DNA from: Rhizophagus sp. LPA8_4_AMF
Taxonomy: Eukaryota; Glomeromycota; Glomeromycetes; Glomerales; Glomeraceae
Length of the DNA stretch: 29,980 bases
NCBI GenBank assembly: GCA_021464525.1
Contig: JADRCO010000599.1
Coordinates: forward strand, 1 to 29,980
Direction of reading: 5' to 3'
The notes beneath the pieces were generated by a model. That model was not told the origin of the DNA, did not search any database, and saw only the letters and a list, made by a program, of their open reading frames with translations. This document shows, piece by piece, positions 28,420-29,980 of the stretch. Positions within the stretch are counted from its first letter, which is position 1; each line of letters begins with the position of its first letter. The translations under genes and the position numbers were made by a program.

Positions 28420-28593
28420 CAGTTCATCCTTTCTATAGTGAATTTTTATATAGTGAATAACTTGCTATAATGAAGAAAAGTTCAGGTACAGATTTTTTTA
28501 TATATAATAAAATAACCCTCAGTATAGTGAATTTCTCACTATAATAAATTTTAATCTCCAGCCTATGGGATTCACTATAGTGAAGGTAAACTG
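28420..28593. mobile_element. TA-flanked MITE with CAGTT...CTATAGTGAA ends, 174 bases
   Basis: The left end CAGTTCATCCTTTCTATAGT is inverted at the right end (reverse complement CAGTTTACCTTCACTATAGT) with four mismatches, and both continue with GAA. TA flanks both sides (28418-28419 and 28594-28595), as for Tc1/mariner/pogo-type elements. The interior repeats ATAGTGAAT-like words several times and has no coding capacity. Confidence 0.75.
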
Positions 28594-29157
28594 TATTACA
28601 TGATATATATAAGCTCTCTTATTTTATTAAATATTAATATTTAAATTATTAATTTTGATCTGTAATGTTTATTAATATTTACAAACAAATATAGTAATAA
28701 TAAATGAGGATACTTATAGCAAAATAAGGAGCTTGGCTTCAAAAAAAATTTTTAAGTTCATATGACAATTATTTATCAATTTTATTAAAAAATACAAATA
28801 TAATAAAATTTCAAAAAAAAAAATTTTAGATTGTTTTACATAGGTATTTTCAAATGATATTTATTAGTTTATACTGTATTGTCTATTAAAATAACATCAG
28901 GGAATTTTTTGAACTGAAGATCTGCACAATTCTTTGAAATAAAGATTTTTTACCAATCTTCAACCCTATCACAAGACACCAAAGAAAAATTTTTGAAAAT
29001 TCTATGCAAATTTTTATGTATTAAAAAATCTGCATAGAATTTTAACAAAAATTTTCAAAATATTAAAAAAATTTATTTCATTTATAAACTGAAATCTTTA
29101 TTAAATTTTAAATTTTATTTAATAATATTTACAAATTGAAGGTTATCAAAAAAAATT
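28594..29157. other. AT-rich intergenic region with a hairpin
   Basis: There is no gene. The notable structure is a long inverted repeat at 28996-29043, nested between TTTTGAAAA (28991-28999) and its complement TTTTCAAAA a few bases after the right arm. Confidence 0.55.
28996..29043. repeat. Hairpin with about 20-base-pair arms
   Basis: The left arm AAAATTCTATGCAAATTTTT pairs with the right arm (reverse complement AAAATTCTATGCAGATTTTT) with a single mismatch, around a loop of about eight bases. It could be a small folded RNA or the collapsed ends of an element. Confidence 0.55.
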
Positions 29158-29292
29158 ATGTTTATTAAACGCGCTATAAATCATAAATTAAAGTTTACTG
29201 CAAATTCATATGTTGTTAATGGTTTGGACATTGTTCCAGTTGGTTTGATTTCAACAAACAACAAACATTTTGTAAAATTTGAAAGAACTTAA
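29158..29292 (+). other. Short ORF of uncertain status, 44 codons
   Basis: The frame reads MFIKRAINHKLKFTANSYVV and on to a stop, with fairly balanced composition. A second frame (29312-29461) continues with LKFFPVGQRYSNLF-like sequence. The same DNA read on the minus strand is also open and could be an exon of the array described at 29288-29803. I cannot decide between a gene relic on either strand. Confidence 0.2.
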
Positions 29293-29803
29293 AAATAAAA
29301 GAAAAAATAATGAAACATTAGTGAAACATTTTGTTAAATTAAAAATAACAAAAAATATAAAGAATTTTAAAGGGTTACCTTTAAAATTCTTTCCAGTAGG
29401 TCAAAGATATTCAAATTTGTTCAGAGCCAAAAACCTAAAAAAAAGAAAATCAGAATGTTAGCAATGTTTCTTAAAAAATTGAAGTTTCATAATAAAAATC
29501 ATTACAAAACTTACCATTTACCTATTTCAGATTCTTGAAGTATCAAAACCTACAAAAAAATAAAGAACATTAGTAATATTCCTTTAAAAAATTAAAAAAA
29601 ATAAAGTTTTATAATAAAAATTTATTAAAAACTTACCCTTTCTAAGCAACTCAGCCCAATATTAAAAGTCTAAGGAAATCTACAAAAATAAATAAAGAAA
29701 TGTTAATAACGTTTCTTTAAAAAATAAAAAAAATAGTTTTGTAACAAAAATTCATTACAAAACTTATCAATGTTAAAGTTTCAGATTCTTGAAGAGCTAG
29801 AAC
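29288..29803 (-). repeat. Tandem array of exon-like and intron-like segments
   Basis: On the minus strand a unit of about 115-131 bases recurs. Each has a donor-like GTAAGTTTT (29514, 29636; changed to GATAAGTTTT at 29767), an AT-rich stretch of 80-88 bases and a T-rich acceptor (TTTTTTGTAG or TTTTTTTTAG). A further GTAACC/TTTTTAAG pair bounds 29378-29288. The exon-like segments are 35, 43 and 35 bases. Two encode a shared LQESE in one frame (29802-29768 and 29549-29515), and two others share an ISL-x-YW-E-like string (29679-29637 and 29434-29379), but with stop codons. I read it as decayed tandem duplication of exons with their introns; plain AT-rich tandem repeat is the alternative. Confidence 0.4.
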
Positions 29804-29834
29804 TTACAAAAAATGAATAAAAAAAACGTTAATA

Positions 29835-29970
29835 CAGTCAAATCTCGATGTACTGAACTCGTGGTTGAAGAATAAAAGTTCAGTATATAGATGATGTTTG
29901 GTAGATCAAATCTTCTTTATATACTGAACTCTATAAGCAAGCAATAAAAAGTTCGGTACATCAAGTATCA
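29835..29970. mobile_element. pogo/Tc1-like element end, possibly a degenerate MITE
   Basis: TA at 29833-29834 is followed by CAGTCAAATCTCGATGTACT and GAACTC, the typical start of pogo/Tigger-type inverted repeats. A degenerate inverted counterpart (GTTCGGTACATCAAG) lies near 29951-29965, and AGTTCAGTATAT/TATATACTGAACT words are repeated inside. The right boundary is unclear, and the element may run past the window end. Confidence 0.55.
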
Positions 29971-29980
29971 CATGATTTTT

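Overview
The window looks like nuclear DNA of a very AT-rich fungus, most probably an arbuscular mycorrhizal species close to Rhizophagus (Glomeromycotina). That assignment is inferred from base composition, short GT...AG introns of about 70-130 bases, asparagine/serine/glutamine-rich proteins, many small terminal-inverted-repeat elements, a decayed MULE/FAR1-type transposase, and long stretches of A/T homopolymer. No tRNA, rRNA, CRISPR array or bacterial operon was found.

Left part (1-5.2 kb): a tandem cluster of a short N/S/T/Q-rich protein family that I do not recognise. Two copies are intact (1523-2020 and 4656-5120). The middle copy (about 3085-3420) is broken by frameshifts and stops. 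The intact copies share a TATA box, and the duplication extends into the 3' flank. Between copies 2 and 3 sit two small inverted-repeat elements, a 33-base minisatellite and one copy of a dispersed motif.

Middle left (5.2-10.9 kb): no intact gene. There are at least two decayed coding fragments, a GC-richer hairpin repeat, and a 2.4-kb tract that is close to 90% A+T.

Centre (10.9-16.8 kb): three genes. A single-exon gene (10965-11960, +) encodes a secreted SMP-30/gluconolactonase-type beta-propeller with all metal-binding positions kept. A two-exon gene (15133-12798, -) encodes a low-complexity protein of about 735 residues with a dsRNA-binding-like domain and tandem 17-residue repeats. A four-exon gene (16775-16052, -) encodes a complete 153-residue hotdog acyl-CoA thioesterase of the ACOT13/THEM2 type.

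Right part (16.8-30 kb): a 5.6-kb gene-poor stretch precedes a four-exon gene (22390-24991, +) for a disordered 771-residue protein ending in a basic tail and a CaaX prenylation box (CAIM). Its start codon is overlapped by a small upstream ORF. Beyond it lie a MULE/SWIM transposase remnant, a degenerate telomere-like tract, TA-flanked mini-transposons, and a tandem array in which exon-like and intron-like segments are repeated every 120 bases or so. The genes do not form an obvious pathway; they are independent eukaryotic units in a repeat-rich landscape.
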